In this document: positions 46,254-56,505 of the stretch, one piece after another | Layout: every line of letters starts with the position of its first letter | How positions within the stretch are numbered: the first letter of the stretch is position 1 | Assembly: GCF_027531905.1 (NCBI RefSeq) | Contig: NZ_JAPZSU010000048.1 | Span: forward strand, 1 to 64,000 | Direction: 5' to 3' | Origin: Flavobacterium sp. | Lineage (GTDB): Bacteria > Bacteroidota > Bacteroidia > Flavobacteriales > Flavobacteriaceae | Length of the DNA stretch: 64,000 bases | Position numbers and translations under genes: made by a program | Notes under the pieces: model-generated | Told to the model about the DNA's origin: nothing | The model's input: the letters and a program-made list of their open reading frames with translations, nothing else | Databases searched by the model: none

Positions 46254-46778
46254 TTAATTCTTATCTATTACATTTACTTCAACTGCTCCTGTACTTTTGA
46301 AAAAAGAAACTAATTCTTCTTCATTGTTATTTACAGCAACCTCCATTAAAAAATGATCGTCTGTAGTTCTAACATCAGGGTTTTCGGCTTGTTTAAAAGG
46401 CCATAATCTACTTCTCATATAGAAAGTAATAACCATTAAGTGAGCAGCAAAGAAAACAGTCTCTTCAAACATAATTGGAACAAATGAAGGCATATTTTCA
46501 ATGTAACTAAAACTTGGTTTACCTCCAATATCTTGAGGCCAATCTTGAATCATAATATAGTTCATCATCCAAGTAGCGAATGAAATACCACACAATCCAT
46601 AGATAAAGGCACAAATAGCTAATCTAGTTGGTGCCAATCCCATTGCTTTATCTAATCCGTGAACAGGAAAAGGGGTAAAAACATCTTCAATATGATAATG
46701 TGCTGCACGTGTCTTTTTTACAGCATCCATCAATACATCGTCGTCGTTGTATATAGCGTATATTACTTTATTACTCAT
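46254..46778 (-). CDS. actD: Alternative complex III subunit ActD
   Basis: A 174-residue DUF3341 protein with two membrane helices (AICAFIYGLCGISFATWMM and FEETVFFAAHLMVITFYM) and a cytoplasmic N-terminus beginning MSNKVIYAIYNDDDVLMDAV. I chose the ATG at 46778, which matches the family start and overlaps the actC stop by 8 bp; the frame is open up to 46826 inside actC. It stabilises the membrane part of ACIII. Confidence 0.9.
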   Translation of the reverse strand: MSNKVIYAIYNDDDVLMDAVKKTRAAHYHIEDVFTPFPVHGLDKAMGLAPTRLAICAFIYGLCGISFATWMMNYIMIQDWPQDIGGKPSFSYIENMPSFVPIMFEETVFFAAHLMVITFYMRSRLWPFKQAENPDVRTTDDHFLMEVAVNNNEEELVSFFKSTGAVEVNVIDKN

Positions 46779-48174
46779 GGTGTACATCTTTATTTGCTTC
46801 TCTTTCTCTTTTGTAGTTATCTCCACTTCCCTTTAATATTGTTTTTACTTCAGCCTGAGCGATAACAGGGAAAGTTCTAGAATATAATAAAAACAATACA
46901 AAGAAGAATCCAATAGTACCAATAAAAATACCAATATCAACAAAGGTTGGCGAAAACATGGTCCAAGAAGATGGTAAATAATCTCTGTGCAATGAAGTCA
47001 CAATAATTACAAAACGCTCAAACCACATTCCAATATTTACAACAATCGAGATAACGAAAGAGAACATAATACTAGTACGCAACTTTTTGAACCACATAAA
47101 TTGTGGAGAAAAAACGTTACAAGTCATCATTGCCCAATAAGCCCACCAGTAAGGTCCAGTAGCTCTATTCAAGAAAGCATATTGTTCGTATTCAACTCCT
47201 GAATACCAAGCAATGAATAATTCAGTAATGTAAGCAACACCTACAATAGAACCCGTAATCATAATTACGATATTCATTAATTCAATATGTTGTATAGTAA
47301 TATAAGCTTCTAGATTAGATACTTTTCTCATAATGATAAGCAAGGTATTAACCATAGCAAATCCAGAGAAAACCGCACCCGCCACAAAGTAAGGAGGGAA
47401 AATGGTAGTATGCCATCCTGGAATTACAGAAGTTGCAAAGTCCATCGATACAATAGTATGTACAGAAAGTACAAGAGGTGTAGCCAAACCAGCTAAAACT
47501 AATGATACTTCTTCAAAACGTTGCCAATCTTTTGCTCTACCGCTCCAACCGAAACTTAAAATAGAATACACTCTTTTATTAAAAGGAGTAACAGCTCTAT
47601 CACGTAACATAGCAAAGTCAGGCAAAAGACCAGTCCACCAGAAAACTAATGAAACTGACAAATAAGTTGAAATTGCGAATACGTCCCAAAGTAATGGAGA
47701 GTTAAAGTTAACCCATAAAGAACCAAATTGATTAGGAATAGGAAGTACCCAATACGCTAACCATGGACGACCCATGTGTATAATTGGAAATAAACCTGCT
47801 TGAATAACTGAGAAGATAGTCATAGCTTCCGCAGAACGGTTAATAGCCATTCTCCATCTTTGACGGAAAAGTAAAAGTACGGCTGAAATTAATGTACCGG
47901 CGTGACCGATACCTACCCACCAAACGAAGTTAGTGATATCCCAGGCCCATCCAACTGTTTTGTTTAATCCCCAAGTTCCGATACCGGTAGATACTGTGTA
48001 AATAATACAACCCAATCCCCAAAGGAAAGCGGTTAATGCGATTGTGAATACAATCCACCAATGCTTATTAGCTTTACCTTCAACAGGTGCTGCTACATCT
48101 ACAGTTACATCGTGATAAGATTTATCACCTATAACTAAGGGTTTTCTAATGGCTGCTTCGTAGTGAGACGACAT
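46771..48174 (-). CDS. actC: Alternative complex III subunit ActC (NrfD-like)
   Basis: A 467-residue NrfD/PsrC-type integral membrane protein with about ten helices that binds the quinol in ACIII. Typical blocks are HAGTLISAVLLLFRQRWRMAI and WFERFVIIVTSLHRDYLPSSW. It begins 34 bp after actB and is coupled to actD by an 8-bp overlap. Confidence 0.96.
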   Translation of the reverse strand: MSSHYEAAIRKPLVIGDKSYHDVTVDVAAPVEGKANKHWWIVFTIALTAFLWGLGCIIYTVSTGIGTWGLNKTVGWAWDITNFVWWVGIGHAGTLISAVLLLFRQRWRMAINRSAEAMTIFSVIQAGLFPIIHMGRPWLAYWVLPIPNQFGSLWVNFNSPLLWDVFAISTYLSVSLVFWWTGLLPDFAMLRDRAVTPFNKRVYSILSFGWSGRAKDWQRFEEVSLVLAGLATPLVLSVHTIVSMDFATSVIPGWHTTIFPPYFVAGAVFSGFAMVNTLLIIMRKVSNLEAYITIQHIELMNIVIMITGSIVGVAYITELFIAWYSGVEYEQYAFLNRATGPYWWAYWAMMTCNVFSPQFMWFKKLRTSIMFSFVISIVVNIGMWFERFVIIVTSLHRDYLPSSWTMFSPTFVDIGIFIGTIGFFFVLFLLYSRTFPVIAQAEVKTILKGSGDNYKREREANKDVHHE

Positions 48175-48208
48175 AATCCTTTATATTGATTCTTAATTAA
48201 TTTTTTTA

Positions 48209-51200
48209 CTAGATATTTCTAACTTTAACTTGGTAAACCACATTTGGTTTTGTTCCAACATGCTCTAACAAATGATATGATCTTTCGTCAGCAGCTAATT
48301 TAGTTACTGCAGCATTAGTATCATTAACATCTCCAAATATCATTGCTCCAGAAGAACAAGCATTAGAACAAGCGGTTTGGAATTCTCCATCTTTAATCGC
48401 TCTACCTTCTCTTTTCGCTTTAAGAATAGTTGCTTGTGTCATTTGAATACACATAGAACATTTCTCCATAACTCCACGAGAACGAACGTTAACATCTGGA
48501 TTTAATACCATTCTACCCAAATCATCATTCATATGATAATCGAATTCACTGTTTTTGTTGTACAAGAACCAGTTAAAACGACGCACTTTATATGGACAGT
48601 TGTTTGCACAGTAACGAGTACCTACGCAACGGTTATAAGCCATTTGATTTTGCCCTTGACGTCCGTGAGAAGTCGCAGCTACAGGACAAACTGTTTCACA
48701 TGGGGCGTGATTACAGTGCTGACACATAACAGGTTGGAAAGAAACTTGTGGATTATCTCCAGCTTTTTCCATTTCGTTAAAAGTAGACAATGAGCTTGAA
48801 AGACCAGCGATATTTTCTTTTCTTTCTACATCACCTTCAAAAGTACTTTCTGATGAATAATATCTATCAATACGCAACCAATGCATATCTCTACTTCTTC
48901 TTACTTCATCTTTACCAACAACTGGTACGTTATTTTCAGCATGACAAGCTATTACACATGCTCCACAACCAGTACAAGCATTCAAATCAATTGAAAGGTT
49001 GAAATGATGACCAATCGAACGATCGAAAGAATCCCACAACCCAACAGAAGTAGCTTCTACTTCTTTATGATCTAAAGATACCATCGGTTTCTCGTTCCAA
49101 ATTTCGGCATCTTTAGTATTGAAAATTTCTAAAGTTGTTTCTTTAATAATATCTCCACGACCCATTAATGTTTTTTGACCTTGTACACAAGCAAACTCAT
49201 GTTCTCCAGAGGCCAATTCTAGGGTTACGTTTTGTAAATCATTAAAATCTTTATATAATGAGTAAGCGTTAATACCTACTTGCATTTCTTCTTTAAGAGC
49301 AGCTTTACGACCATATCCTAAAGCCATACCTACAGTACCAACAGCTTGACCAGGTTGAACAATCACAGGAACATTTTCTAAAGTAACCCCATTAGAAGTT
49401 AATTTTACATATGAACCATTCAATCCACCATTAGCAACTATTTCATTAGTAAGTCCTAACTTTTTTGCATCTGCATAAGATACTGTAATATAGTTATCCC
49501 AAGAAACTCTTGTTATTGGATCTGGAAACTCTTGTAACCAAGGATTGTTTGCTTGTTGACCATCACCCATTCCTGTTTTGGTATACAATACCAACTCAAG
49601 ACCTTTTGAACTAGATGAATTAGCTAAGGCATTAGCTGCGCCTACATAATTTGCAGTACCAGCTGAAACAGTTGAAATAGCTCCTACATAAACACCATCA
49701 TGTAATACTTTATTCCAAGAAGATCCAGCAATAATTCCTGATGAAACTGATTTTAAATAATCATAATAGGTACCAGCAACACCATTTAAAGACAACAATA
49801 CATCTTGAAATTGCTTAGTATTGAATAAAGGACGAATGGTTGGCTGAGTAATACTATAAGTACCTTCCGTTAATTGCAAATCACCCCAAGACTCTAAATA
49901 ATGAGGTACTGGAGCTGCAATAGTAGCTAATAAAGCGGTTTCATCCTCTTTTATTGTTAAAGCAACTGAAGTCGTTACTTTCTTTAAACCATTAGTAAAT
50001 GATTTACTATCTGCTAGTGTATACACCGGATTAACTCCACTCATAATCAAAGTATGAACAGCACCAGCATTCATATCTTTTATTAATTGAGCAACAGCAG
50101 CGTTGGAACCTTTTCTAATTAAACGAGCACCAGAGGTAACAAACGCTTCACTAGACAAAGCTTGATTAATAGCCAAAACTAACAATTGAGCATTAACATC
50201 CTGAATTCCTGATACTAAAACACCTTTAGATCCAGCAGATTTTAATTGCTGAGCTGCTTTTGTAACTTCAGCTTTGAATTTATCATCTAATTTTACTGAA
50301 ACATTATTTCCAGTAACAACATTATATATATGAACTAAAGCTTGTTTTTGATTAGCTACAGACATTGGCACACGCTTATCAGCAGCAGCACCAGATAATG
50401 TCATATTTGCTTCAAATTGAAAATGACGAGACATTTTTCCTGCCTTAGGGATTCTTCCTTGTGCATAACCAGCATCAAATCCACCACCTTGCCAATCTCC
50501 TAAGAAATCAGCTCCAACAGAAACAATCAAAGAAGCTTTTGAAAAATCATAATCAACTAAAGCTCTTTTGCCATAAACTGTTTGAAATGCATCTAAAGCT
50601 TCAGAAGAAGATACAGCATCATAAACAACATGTTTAGCATTTGGATTTTTGGCTGTAAACTCAGCAATCAATTTTTCTGTTGAAGGGCTAGCTAAAGTAT
50701 TGGTAAGCAAAACTACTTGACCACCTTTTGCTTTAGCCTCAGCGATACTAGATTTCAACTTAGAATCAACTGAAGACCAAGAGGCAGATTTCCCTGCTAC
50801 TTTAGGCTCTTTCAAACGCATATTATCATATAATGATAAAATTGACGCATGAATTCTTGCATTAGCTGAGAATTTAGCGCCTGCAATTGTATTATTATCG
50901 ATTTTAATAGGTCGCCCTTCACGAGTTTTAACCAATAAATTGGCAAAATCAAAACCATCAAATACAGTTGTAGCATAATAATCCGCTACTCCTGGAATGA
51001 TTTCCTCAGGTTGCAACACATACGGTATTGATTTGTTAACAGGTCCTTCGCAAGCAGCCAATGTAGCAGCAGCCGTACTAAAACCAACGTACTTTAAAAA
51101 GTCACGACGTGAAGTAGAAGAAGATAATTTATCACTATTTCCCAAAAATTCATCAGTAGGAATTTCTTCAACAAACTCGTTATTCTTAAGCGCCTCAACA

Positions 51201-51259
51201 ATAGAGCTGTTTCCGTCTAGCTCTTCAACACTTTTCCAGTATTTTTTGTTTGATGACAT
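48209..51259 (-). CDS. actB: Alternative complex III subunit ActB (iron-sulfur protein)
   Basis: A 1,016-residue exported protein that fuses a molybdopterin-oxidoreductase-like domain without the cofactor to a ferredoxin-type domain with four Fe-S clusters. The N-terminus carries a twin-arginine motif and a lipobox-like Cys (SRRDFLKYVGF, then TLAACEGP near 70). The last 280 residues contain CTGCGACVIAC, CQHCNHAPCETVCP, CVGTRYCANNCP and CSMCIQM with CSNAC. The clusters relay electrons from quinol to the hemes of ActA. Confidence 0.96.
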   Translation of the reverse strand: MSSNKKYWKSVEELDGNSSIVEALKNNEFVEEIPTDEFLGNSDKLSSSTSRRDFLKYVGFSTAAATLAACEGPVNKSIPYVLQPEEIIPGVADYYATTVFDGFDFANLLVKTREGRPIKIDNNTIAGAKFSANARIHASILSLYDNMRLKEPKVAGKSASWSSVDSKLKSSIAEAKAKGGQVVLLTNTLASPSTEKLIAEFTAKNPNAKHVVYDAVSSSEALDAFQTVYGKRALVDYDFSKASLIVSVGADFLGDWQGGGFDAGYAQGRIPKAGKMSRHFQFEANMTLSGAAADKRVPMSVANQKQALVHIYNVVTGNNVSVKLDDKFKAEVTKAAQQLKSAGSKGVLVSGIQDVNAQLLVLAINQALSSEAFVTSGARLIRKGSNAAVAQLIKDMNAGAVHTLIMSGVNPVYTLADSKSFTNGLKKVTTSVALTIKEDETALLATIAAPVPHYLESWGDLQLTEGTYSITQPTIRPLFNTKQFQDVLLSLNGVAGTYYDYLKSVSSGIIAGSSWNKVLHDGVYVGAISTVSAGTANYVGAANALANSSSSKGLELVLYTKTGMGDGQQANNPWLQEFPDPITRVSWDNYITVSYADAKKLGLTNEIVANGGLNGSYVKLTSNGVTLENVPVIVQPGQAVGTVGMALGYGRKAALKEEMQVGINAYSLYKDFNDLQNVTLELASGEHEFACVQGQKTLMGRGDIIKETTLEIFNTKDAEIWNEKPMVSLDHKEVEATSVGLWDSFDRSIGHHFNLSIDLNACTGCGACVIACHAENNVPVVGKDEVRRSRDMHWLRIDRYYSSESTFEGDVERKENIAGLSSSLSTFNEMEKAGDNPQVSFQPVMCQHCNHAPCETVCPVAATSHGRQGQNQMAYNRCVGTRYCANNCPYKVRRFNWFLYNKNSEFDYHMNDDLGRMVLNPDVNVRSRGVMEKCSMCIQMTQATILKAKREGRAIKDGEFQTACSNACSSGAMIFGDVNDTNAAVTKLAADERSYHLLEHVGTKPNVVYQVKVRNI

Positions 51260-51293
51260 ATTATATATAAATATTAAATCTTAATAATTTCTT

Positions 51294-52625
51294 TTAATAG
51301 TGGCATTTACCACACTCTAAACCTCCCATTTGAGCAGCTGTCAATTTCTCAACACCATACTTTTTTGAAAGTTGTTCGTGAATTTTGGTATAGTACTCGT
51401 TACCTTCAGTCTTAACATCCGTTTTTCTGTGACAATCAACACACCAGCCCATTGTTAATGGAGCAAATTGTTTTTGAATTTCATACGTTTCAACAGGACC
51501 GTGACATGTTTGACATTCAATTCCTGCAACAGTTACGTGTTGTGAGTGATTGAAGTACACGAAGTCTGGTAAATTATGAATACGAACCCATTTTACAGGC
51601 TGCGTTTTACCAGTGTAGGATTGTGTAGTTTTATCCCAACCTACAGCAGCATATAATTTTTGAATTTGCTCATCATAGAAAGCTTTGCTGTATTCTGGAG
51701 TAGCAGTAGTTTCAGCCACTTCCGAAATGTTTTTGTGACAGTTCATACAAACGTTCAAAGAAGGAATACCTGCATTTTTACTAACACGAGCTGCGGAGTG
51801 GCAATACTTACAATTGATTTCATTATCACCAGCATGAATTTTATGAGAATAATGAATCGGTTGAATTGGAGCATATTCTTGATCAACACCAACCTGCATT
51901 AAAAAACCGTACACAAAATAAGCACTACAAAGCAATAAAAAGATAGCAGAAACCAAAACCAAGAACTGGTTTTTAGCGAACGCTTTCCAAATTGGTAATG
52001 ATGGAACTTTAGGCTCAACTTGAATTCCATTTGCTTTAGCTACTTTTCTTAAAACATTGTTTACCAAAAATAACAAAACAACCAACATCGCCATTACTAA
52101 TGCCAAAGCACCAAGAATAACATTGTTACTTATTCCACTATCACTAGCTTTATTCGCATCAACAACTTCAGTACCTTGACCTGGAGCAGGAGCTTCTGCC
52201 TTAGGCTCAGAAGTATAAGCTATAATATTATCAATATCACCTTCAGACAATTGAGGAAAAGCAGTCATCACTGCCTTATTATTTTCTTCAAAAACTTTTA
52301 CAGCAGCAGCATCGCCAGATTTAATCAAATCTGAGCTATTCTTAACCCACTTGTAAATCCAAGACATTTCATATTTAGAAGCAACTCCTCTTAATGCAGG
52401 ACCAGTAGCTTTAGCATCTAATTTATGACAAGCTGCACAATTAGCATTAAATAGTTCTTTTCCTTTAACAGGATCTCCACCTGATGTTGGTGCTGGAGCT
52501 GCTGCAGCAGCATCTGGAGCCGGAGCCGCATCTTGAGCTAATGAAGATAAGGAGAAAATTAACGCTAGTCCTAAACTAAACAACAATTTCCTAGTGATCG
52601 AATTATGGTTACCCACCTTTTTCAT
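51294..52625 (-). CDS. actA: Alternative complex III subunit ActA, hexaheme cytochrome c
   Basis: A 443-residue protein with six CXXCH motifs: CAACH (63-67) in an N-terminal monoheme domain behind a signal peptide, then CKYCH, CMNCH, CQTCH, CVDCH and CGKCH after a central membrane helix. The canonical pentaheme ActA is thus preceded by an extra class I cytochrome domain joined by an Ala/Pro linker. It heads the act-cox operon and has a good promoter 85 bp upstream. Confidence 0.95.
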   Translation of the reverse strand: MKKVGNHNSITRKLLFSLGLALIFSLSSLAQDAAPAPDAAAAAPAPTSGGDPVKGKELFNANCAACHKLDAKATGPALRGVASKYEMSWIYKWVKNSSDLIKSGDAAAVKVFEENNKAVMTAFPQLSEGDIDNIIAYTSEPKAEAPAPGQGTEVVDANKASDSGISNNVILGALALVMAMLVVLLFLVNNVLRKVAKANGIQVEPKVPSLPIWKAFAKNQFLVLVSAIFLLLCSAYFVYGFLMQVGVDQEYAPIQPIHYSHKIHAGDNEINCKYCHSAARVSKNAGIPSLNVCMNCHKNISEVAETTATPEYSKAFYDEQIQKLYAAVGWDKTTQSYTGKTQPVKWVRIHNLPDFVYFNHSQHVTVAGIECQTCHGPVETYEIQKQFAPLTMGWCVDCHRKTDVKTEGNEYYTKIHEQLSKKYGVEKLTAAQMGGLECGKCHY

Positions 52626-52709
52626 ATTATATAATGATTATCTACTAAAATTTGATTATTTTATCTATATTTCACACATAGCAAAACAACCTTTATTTAA
52701 AAACTCGGA

Positions 52710-52738
52710 CAAAAATACGACTTAAGAACTATTCACAA
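52710..52738 (-). promoter_or_regulatory. Promoter of the act-cox operon
   Basis: Minus-strand TTG (52736-52738), an 18-bp spacer and TATTTTTG (52710-52717) match the Bacteroidota consensus TTG-N17-20-TAnnTTTG. A start near 52703 would leave about 78 bases before actA. Confidence 0.6.
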
Positions 52739-52814
52739 AACCTTAAAATAGTCTTAAATTCAATTTATATCCATTCTAAATAATATTTTTATGGCTAACA
52801 ATTAGTTTTAGTAG

Positions 52815-52822
52815 TACTTTTG
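52815..52822 (+). promoter_or_regulatory. Putative -7 element for the SPOR-domain gene
   Basis: TACTTTTG matches TAnnTTTG and lies 18 bp before the ATG at 52841. There is no clear -33 TTG. Confidence 0.45.
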
Positions 52823-52840
52823 CATAAAAACCAATTAGTT

Positions 52841-53230
52841 ATGAAAATAATCTCAATCAAAACATCAATTATTCTTGTATTTGCGATCACTACATCGATA
52901 GCGAAATTAAGTGCTCAATCAAAAAAAACAATACCAAATCAGGATCCAAAAGTTGATCAGTTAATGAATGAAAAGATCAAAATAAACAACTCATTATCAA
53001 TAAATGATCGATACAAAATTCAAATATTTAGTGGAGCAAGTGATCCTGCTAAAAAAACGCTAAACGACTTCAAAATGGAAAATAAAAACGTTGATGCTAC
53101 CATAATTTTTCAAACTCCAAACTACAAAGTATGGGTTGGAAATTACAGAACTAGAATGGAAGCTGAAAGAAACATGATTGAATTTCAAAAAAAATATAAG
53201 AACATTCTTTTAATTAAACCTTCAAAATAA
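52841..53230 (+). CDS. Exported SPOR-domain protein
   Basis: A 129-residue protein with a signal peptide (SIILVFAITTSIAKLSAQ) and a C-terminal SPOR-like domain of about 70 residues (RYKIQIFSGASDPAKKTLNDF; YKVWVGNYRTRMEAERNMIEF). SPOR domains bind peptidoglycan strands lacking stem peptides, often at the division site. I use the ATG at 52841; the frame extends to a TTG at 52820 that overlaps the -7 element. It is divergent from the act operon. Partner unknown. Confidence 0.85.
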   Translation: MKIISIKTSIILVFAITTSIAKLSAQSKKTIPNQDPKVDQLMNEKIKINNSLSINDRYKIQIFSGASDPAKKTLNDFKMENKNVDATIIFQTPNYKVWVGNYRTRMEAERNMIEFQKKYKNILLIKPSK

Positions 53231-53597
53231 AAAGTAATCAAACTCAGATTCGCAAATCTATCATAACTAAATTACTTCATCATTTATATTTTTTAGCGGA
53301 GTTCTGTGAATCAAATACACTTGTTTTTACTATTGCTATTTAGTTCAAACGTCATCTTTAGAACAAAAACTTACTCCTATTTTTGAATTCAAAAAAGGTA
53401 TATACTAATTGGATTATGTTCTTTTAAATAAGACATTCTTTAAACATTGTTTTCTTATTCATAATAATATTCGAGTTAATTTTTATATTGAATAATTCAG
53501 TTTAGGCAAGAGGTCTAATGCGGATTTTTGAACAAAAAAACTTCAATTTGCATAAAAAAAGCCTCAATAATTTGAGGCTTTTTTCGTATAAATATAA
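53231..53597. other. AT-rich gap between the SPOR gene and infB
   Basis: This 367-bp stretch between convergent genes contains the infB terminator at 53555-53584 and no convincing gene. A small hairpin AGATTCGCAAATCT near 53249 could end the SPOR transcript. Confidence 0.5.
53555..53584. terminator. Bidirectional intrinsic terminator after infB
   Basis: AAAAAAGCCTCAA (53555-53567) and TTGAGGCTTTTTT (53572-53584) form a perfect 13-bp stem with a four-base loop. T-runs on both strands fit termination of infB and of the convergent SPOR gene. Confidence 0.88.
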
Positions 53598-56453
53598 TTA
53601 TTTCAATTTCTTTTTGATTGCAACTTCATGATAAGCTTCTATAACATCACGTTCTTCAATATCATTAAATCCTTTGATTTGAATACCACAATCGTACCCT
53701 TTAGCAACCTCTTTCACATCATCTTTAAATCGTTTCAACGCTAAAAGTTCTCCTTCAAAGATCACAACGCCTTCTCTAACAATTCTGATTTTTGAATTTT
53801 TAGTAATCTTACCATCCATAACCATACTACCAGCAATAGAACCCACTTTAGATATTTTGAAAATTTCTCTAATTTCGGCTGTACCTAGAACTTCTTCTTT
53901 CATTTCAGGCGCCAACATTCCTTCCATTGCATCTTTTAAGTCGTCAATTGCGGCATAAATGATAGAGTAGTAACGAATGTCGATTTCTTCCTTATCAGCA
54001 AGCTGTCTTGCATTTCCAGCAGGACGAACGTTAAATCCAATAATAATTGCATCGGATGCAGAAGCCAACATTACATCTGTTTCAGTAATTGCTCCAACTC
54101 CTTTATGTATAATATTAATTTGAATTTCATCTGTAGACAATTTAGAGAATGAATCTGACAATGCTTCAACTGAACCATCCACATCTCCTTTAAGAATAAT
54201 ATTAAGCTCTTTAAATTGACCCAAAGCAATTCTTCGTCCAATCTCATCAAGAGTAATATGACGCTGTGTTCTTACCGATTGTTCACGCATTAATTGAGAA
54301 CGTTTAGCAGCAATTTGTTTTGCTTCTTTTTCGTCTTCAAAAACATTAAACTTATCACCTGCTGTTGCAGCACCATCTAATCCTAAAACAGAAACCGGTG
54401 TAGAAGGACCTGCTTCTTTAACTACATGTCCACGTTCATCGTGCATCGCTTTAATTTTACCGTGATGCTTCCCTGCCAACATATAATCTCCTACTCTTAA
54501 AGTACCATGTTGTACCAGGATAGTCGAAACATATCCTTTTCCTTTATCCAAAAATGCCTCAACAACCGTTCCTTGAGCAGGTTTATTTGGATTAGATTTT
54601 AAATCTAAAATTTCAGCTTCTAACAATACTTTTTCTAGTAATTCTTTCACACCAGTACCTACTTTAGCAGAAATGTCATGAGATTGAATTTTTCCACCCC
54701 AGTCTTCCACCAAAAGGTTCATACCAGCCAATCTTTCTTTTACTTTATCTGGATTAGCATTTGGTTTATCAATTTTATTAATAGCAAATATAATCGGAAC
54801 ACCTGCAGCTTGAGCGTGAGAAATTGCCTCTTTCGTTTGCGGCATGATGTCATCATCTGCTGCAATAACAATAATTGCGATATCCGTAACTTGAGCTCCA
54901 CGTGCACGCATCGCGGTAAAAGCTTCGTGACCTGGTGTGTCTAAGAAAGCAATTTTTTGTCCGTTATCTAAAGTCACCCCATAAGCTCCAATGTGCTGTG
55001 TGATACCTCCAGATTCCCCTGCAATTACATTTTCTTTACGAATATAATCCAGTAAAGATGTTTTTCCGTGATCGACGTGACCCATTACGGTAACAATAGG
55101 AGCACGTGTTACCAAATCCTCTTCTTTGTCTTCAACTACTTGAATTGCTTCCTCAATATCTACAGTGATAAATTCTACTTCATATCCAAATTCATCACAA
55201 ACAATAGTCAAAGTCTCAGCATCCAAACGTTGATTCATGGTTACCATGATTCCAAGAGACATACAAGTACCAATAACTTTAGTAATTGGCACATCCATCA
55301 TGATCGCAATTTCACCAACAGTAACAAACTCAGTTACCTTGATTGTTTTGCTTCCTTCGTCTAATGCTCTTTGTTCATCATCAGTTTTCTGACGATGCGT
55401 CTCTCTTTTCTCTCTTCTATATTTTGCCGCTTTGGATTTCCCTCCTTTACCTTGAAGTTTTTCAAGAGTTTCACGAATTTGATTTTTTACCTCTTCCTCT
55501 GTAGGCTCAACTTTAGCCACAATAGCAGGACGATTACCTTTTACAAATCCTGGTCTTGCACTTCTATTCGCATTAAACCCACCACCTGTATTGGGAGTGA
55601 TTTTATTTGGATTTGGAGTTCCCGGCGCTGTAGGAGGTTTTGGCGCACCAGGTTTTGGCGCTATCCTCTTACGTTTATTCTTATTAGCATTATTAGCTCC
55701 TGCCGCTCCTGGAGCACCAGGTTTGTTTGGAGTAATCTTTGGATCTTCTTTTTTCTTTTTAGGCTTATTGAATTGAGATAAATCAATAATTTGACCTGTA
55801 AGTGTAGTTCCTGACAACTTTTGGTATTGCGTTGTAATAGTTTCCTCAACTGGTTCGTCTGAAACAGGAGTAACAGGCGTTGAAGCAGTATTCTCTACAA
55901 CTGGAGTTACTTCTTTAACTACTTCTTTTTCTTTAATACCAGCAATTGGCTTCGCAACTGGCTGGTCTGTTGAAGGTTTTTCTGGAGAAATAGGTTTAGT
56001 TTCAACTACAGGTTCAGTTGCTTTTACAGCTGGAACTTCTGGCTTTTTGATAGCTACAGTTGGATTAGAAACAGGAGCAGCTTTTTTCGGATTAAGATCA
56101 ATTTTACCAACTTGAACAGGACCTGTAACTACAGCTCTAGCTTTGATAATTTCTTGTTGTCTTAAACGTTCTTCGTCTGCTTTGCGTTTGTTTTCGATTT
56201 CCTTTTCACGCTCAATGCGCAACGCTTCTTTTTCCTTTCTTTTTTCCTCACCTACTTCTTTCGACGCCTCTTTATTCCCTTTGTCACCAGCAAACTGACC
56301 GCACAAGACATTGTATACATCTTCAGAAATCTTTGTGTTTGGATTTGACTCAATAGCAATCCCTTTATCCTTAAGATAATCCACAGCTCTTTCTAAAGAA
56401 ATATTCAATTCCCTTAAAACTTTGTTTATTCTTATTATTCTCTCTTCAGACAT
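53598..56453 (-). CDS. infB: Translation initiation factor IF-2
   Basis: IF-2 is the GTPase that places initiator tRNA on the 30S subunit and promotes subunit joining. The 951 residues contain an N-terminal IF2_N helix ([23 protein letters not shown]), a long low-complexity Lys/Glu/Pro/Ala linker to about 330, and the G domain with [12 protein letters not shown] (G1), DTPGHE (G3) and NKIDK (G4), followed by domains II-IV. It is the last gene of the rimP-nusA-infB operon. Confidence 0.98.
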   Translation of the reverse strand: MSEERIIRINKVLRELNISLERAVDYLKDKGIAIESNPNTKISEDVYNVLCGQFAGDKGNKEASKEVGEEKRKEKEALRIEREKEIENKRKADEERLRQQEIIKARAVVTGPVQVGKIDLNPKKAAPVSNPTVAIKKPEVPAVKATEPVVETKPISPEKPSTDQPVAKPIAGIKEKEVVKEVTPVVENTASTPVTPVSDEPVEETITTQYQKLSGTTLTGQIIDLSQFNKPKKKKEDPKITPNKPGAPGAAGANNANKNKRKRIAPKPGAPKPPTAPGTPNPNKITPNTGGGFNANRSARPGFVKGNRPAIVAKVEPTEEEVKNQIRETLEKLQGKGGKSKAAKYRREKRETHRQKTDDEQRALDEGSKTIKVTEFVTVGEIAIMMDVPITKVIGTCMSLGIMVTMNQRLDAETLTIVCDEFGYEVEFITVDIEEAIQVVEDKEEDLVTRAPIVTVMGHVDHGKTSLLDYIRKENVIAGESGGITQHIGAYGVTLDNGQKIAFLDTPGHEAFTAMRARGAQVTDIAIIVIAADDDIMPQTKEAISHAQAAGVPIIFAINKIDKPNANPDKVKERLAGMNLLVEDWGGKIQSHDISAKVGTGVKELLEKVLLEAEILDLKSNPNKPAQGTVVEAFLDKGKGYVSTILVQHGTLRVGDYMLAGKHHGKIKAMHDERGHVVKEAGPSTPVSVLGLDGAATAGDKFNVFEDEKEAKQIAAKRSQLMREQSVRTQRHITLDEIGRRIALGQFKELNIILKGDVDGSVEALSDSFSKLSTDEIQINIIHKGVGAITETDVMLASASDAIIIGFNVRPAGNARQLADKEEIDIRYYSIIYAAIDDLKDAMEGMLAPEMKEEVLGTAEIREIFKISKVGSIAGSMVMDGKITKNSKIRIVREGVVIFEGELLALKRFKDDVKEVAKGYDCGIQIKGFNDIEERDVIEAYHEVAIKKKLK

Positions 56454-56505
56454 AAAACCTTTTTATTATTATCTTTTTTTGTTGTGTTGTTAGAAGAATA
56501 TAGAT

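Noticed and set aside
55371..55781. A 136-codon plus-strand frame opposite the infB linker
   Set aside because: Its composition is the reverse complement of the IF-2 Lys/Pro-rich linker and it has no family features.
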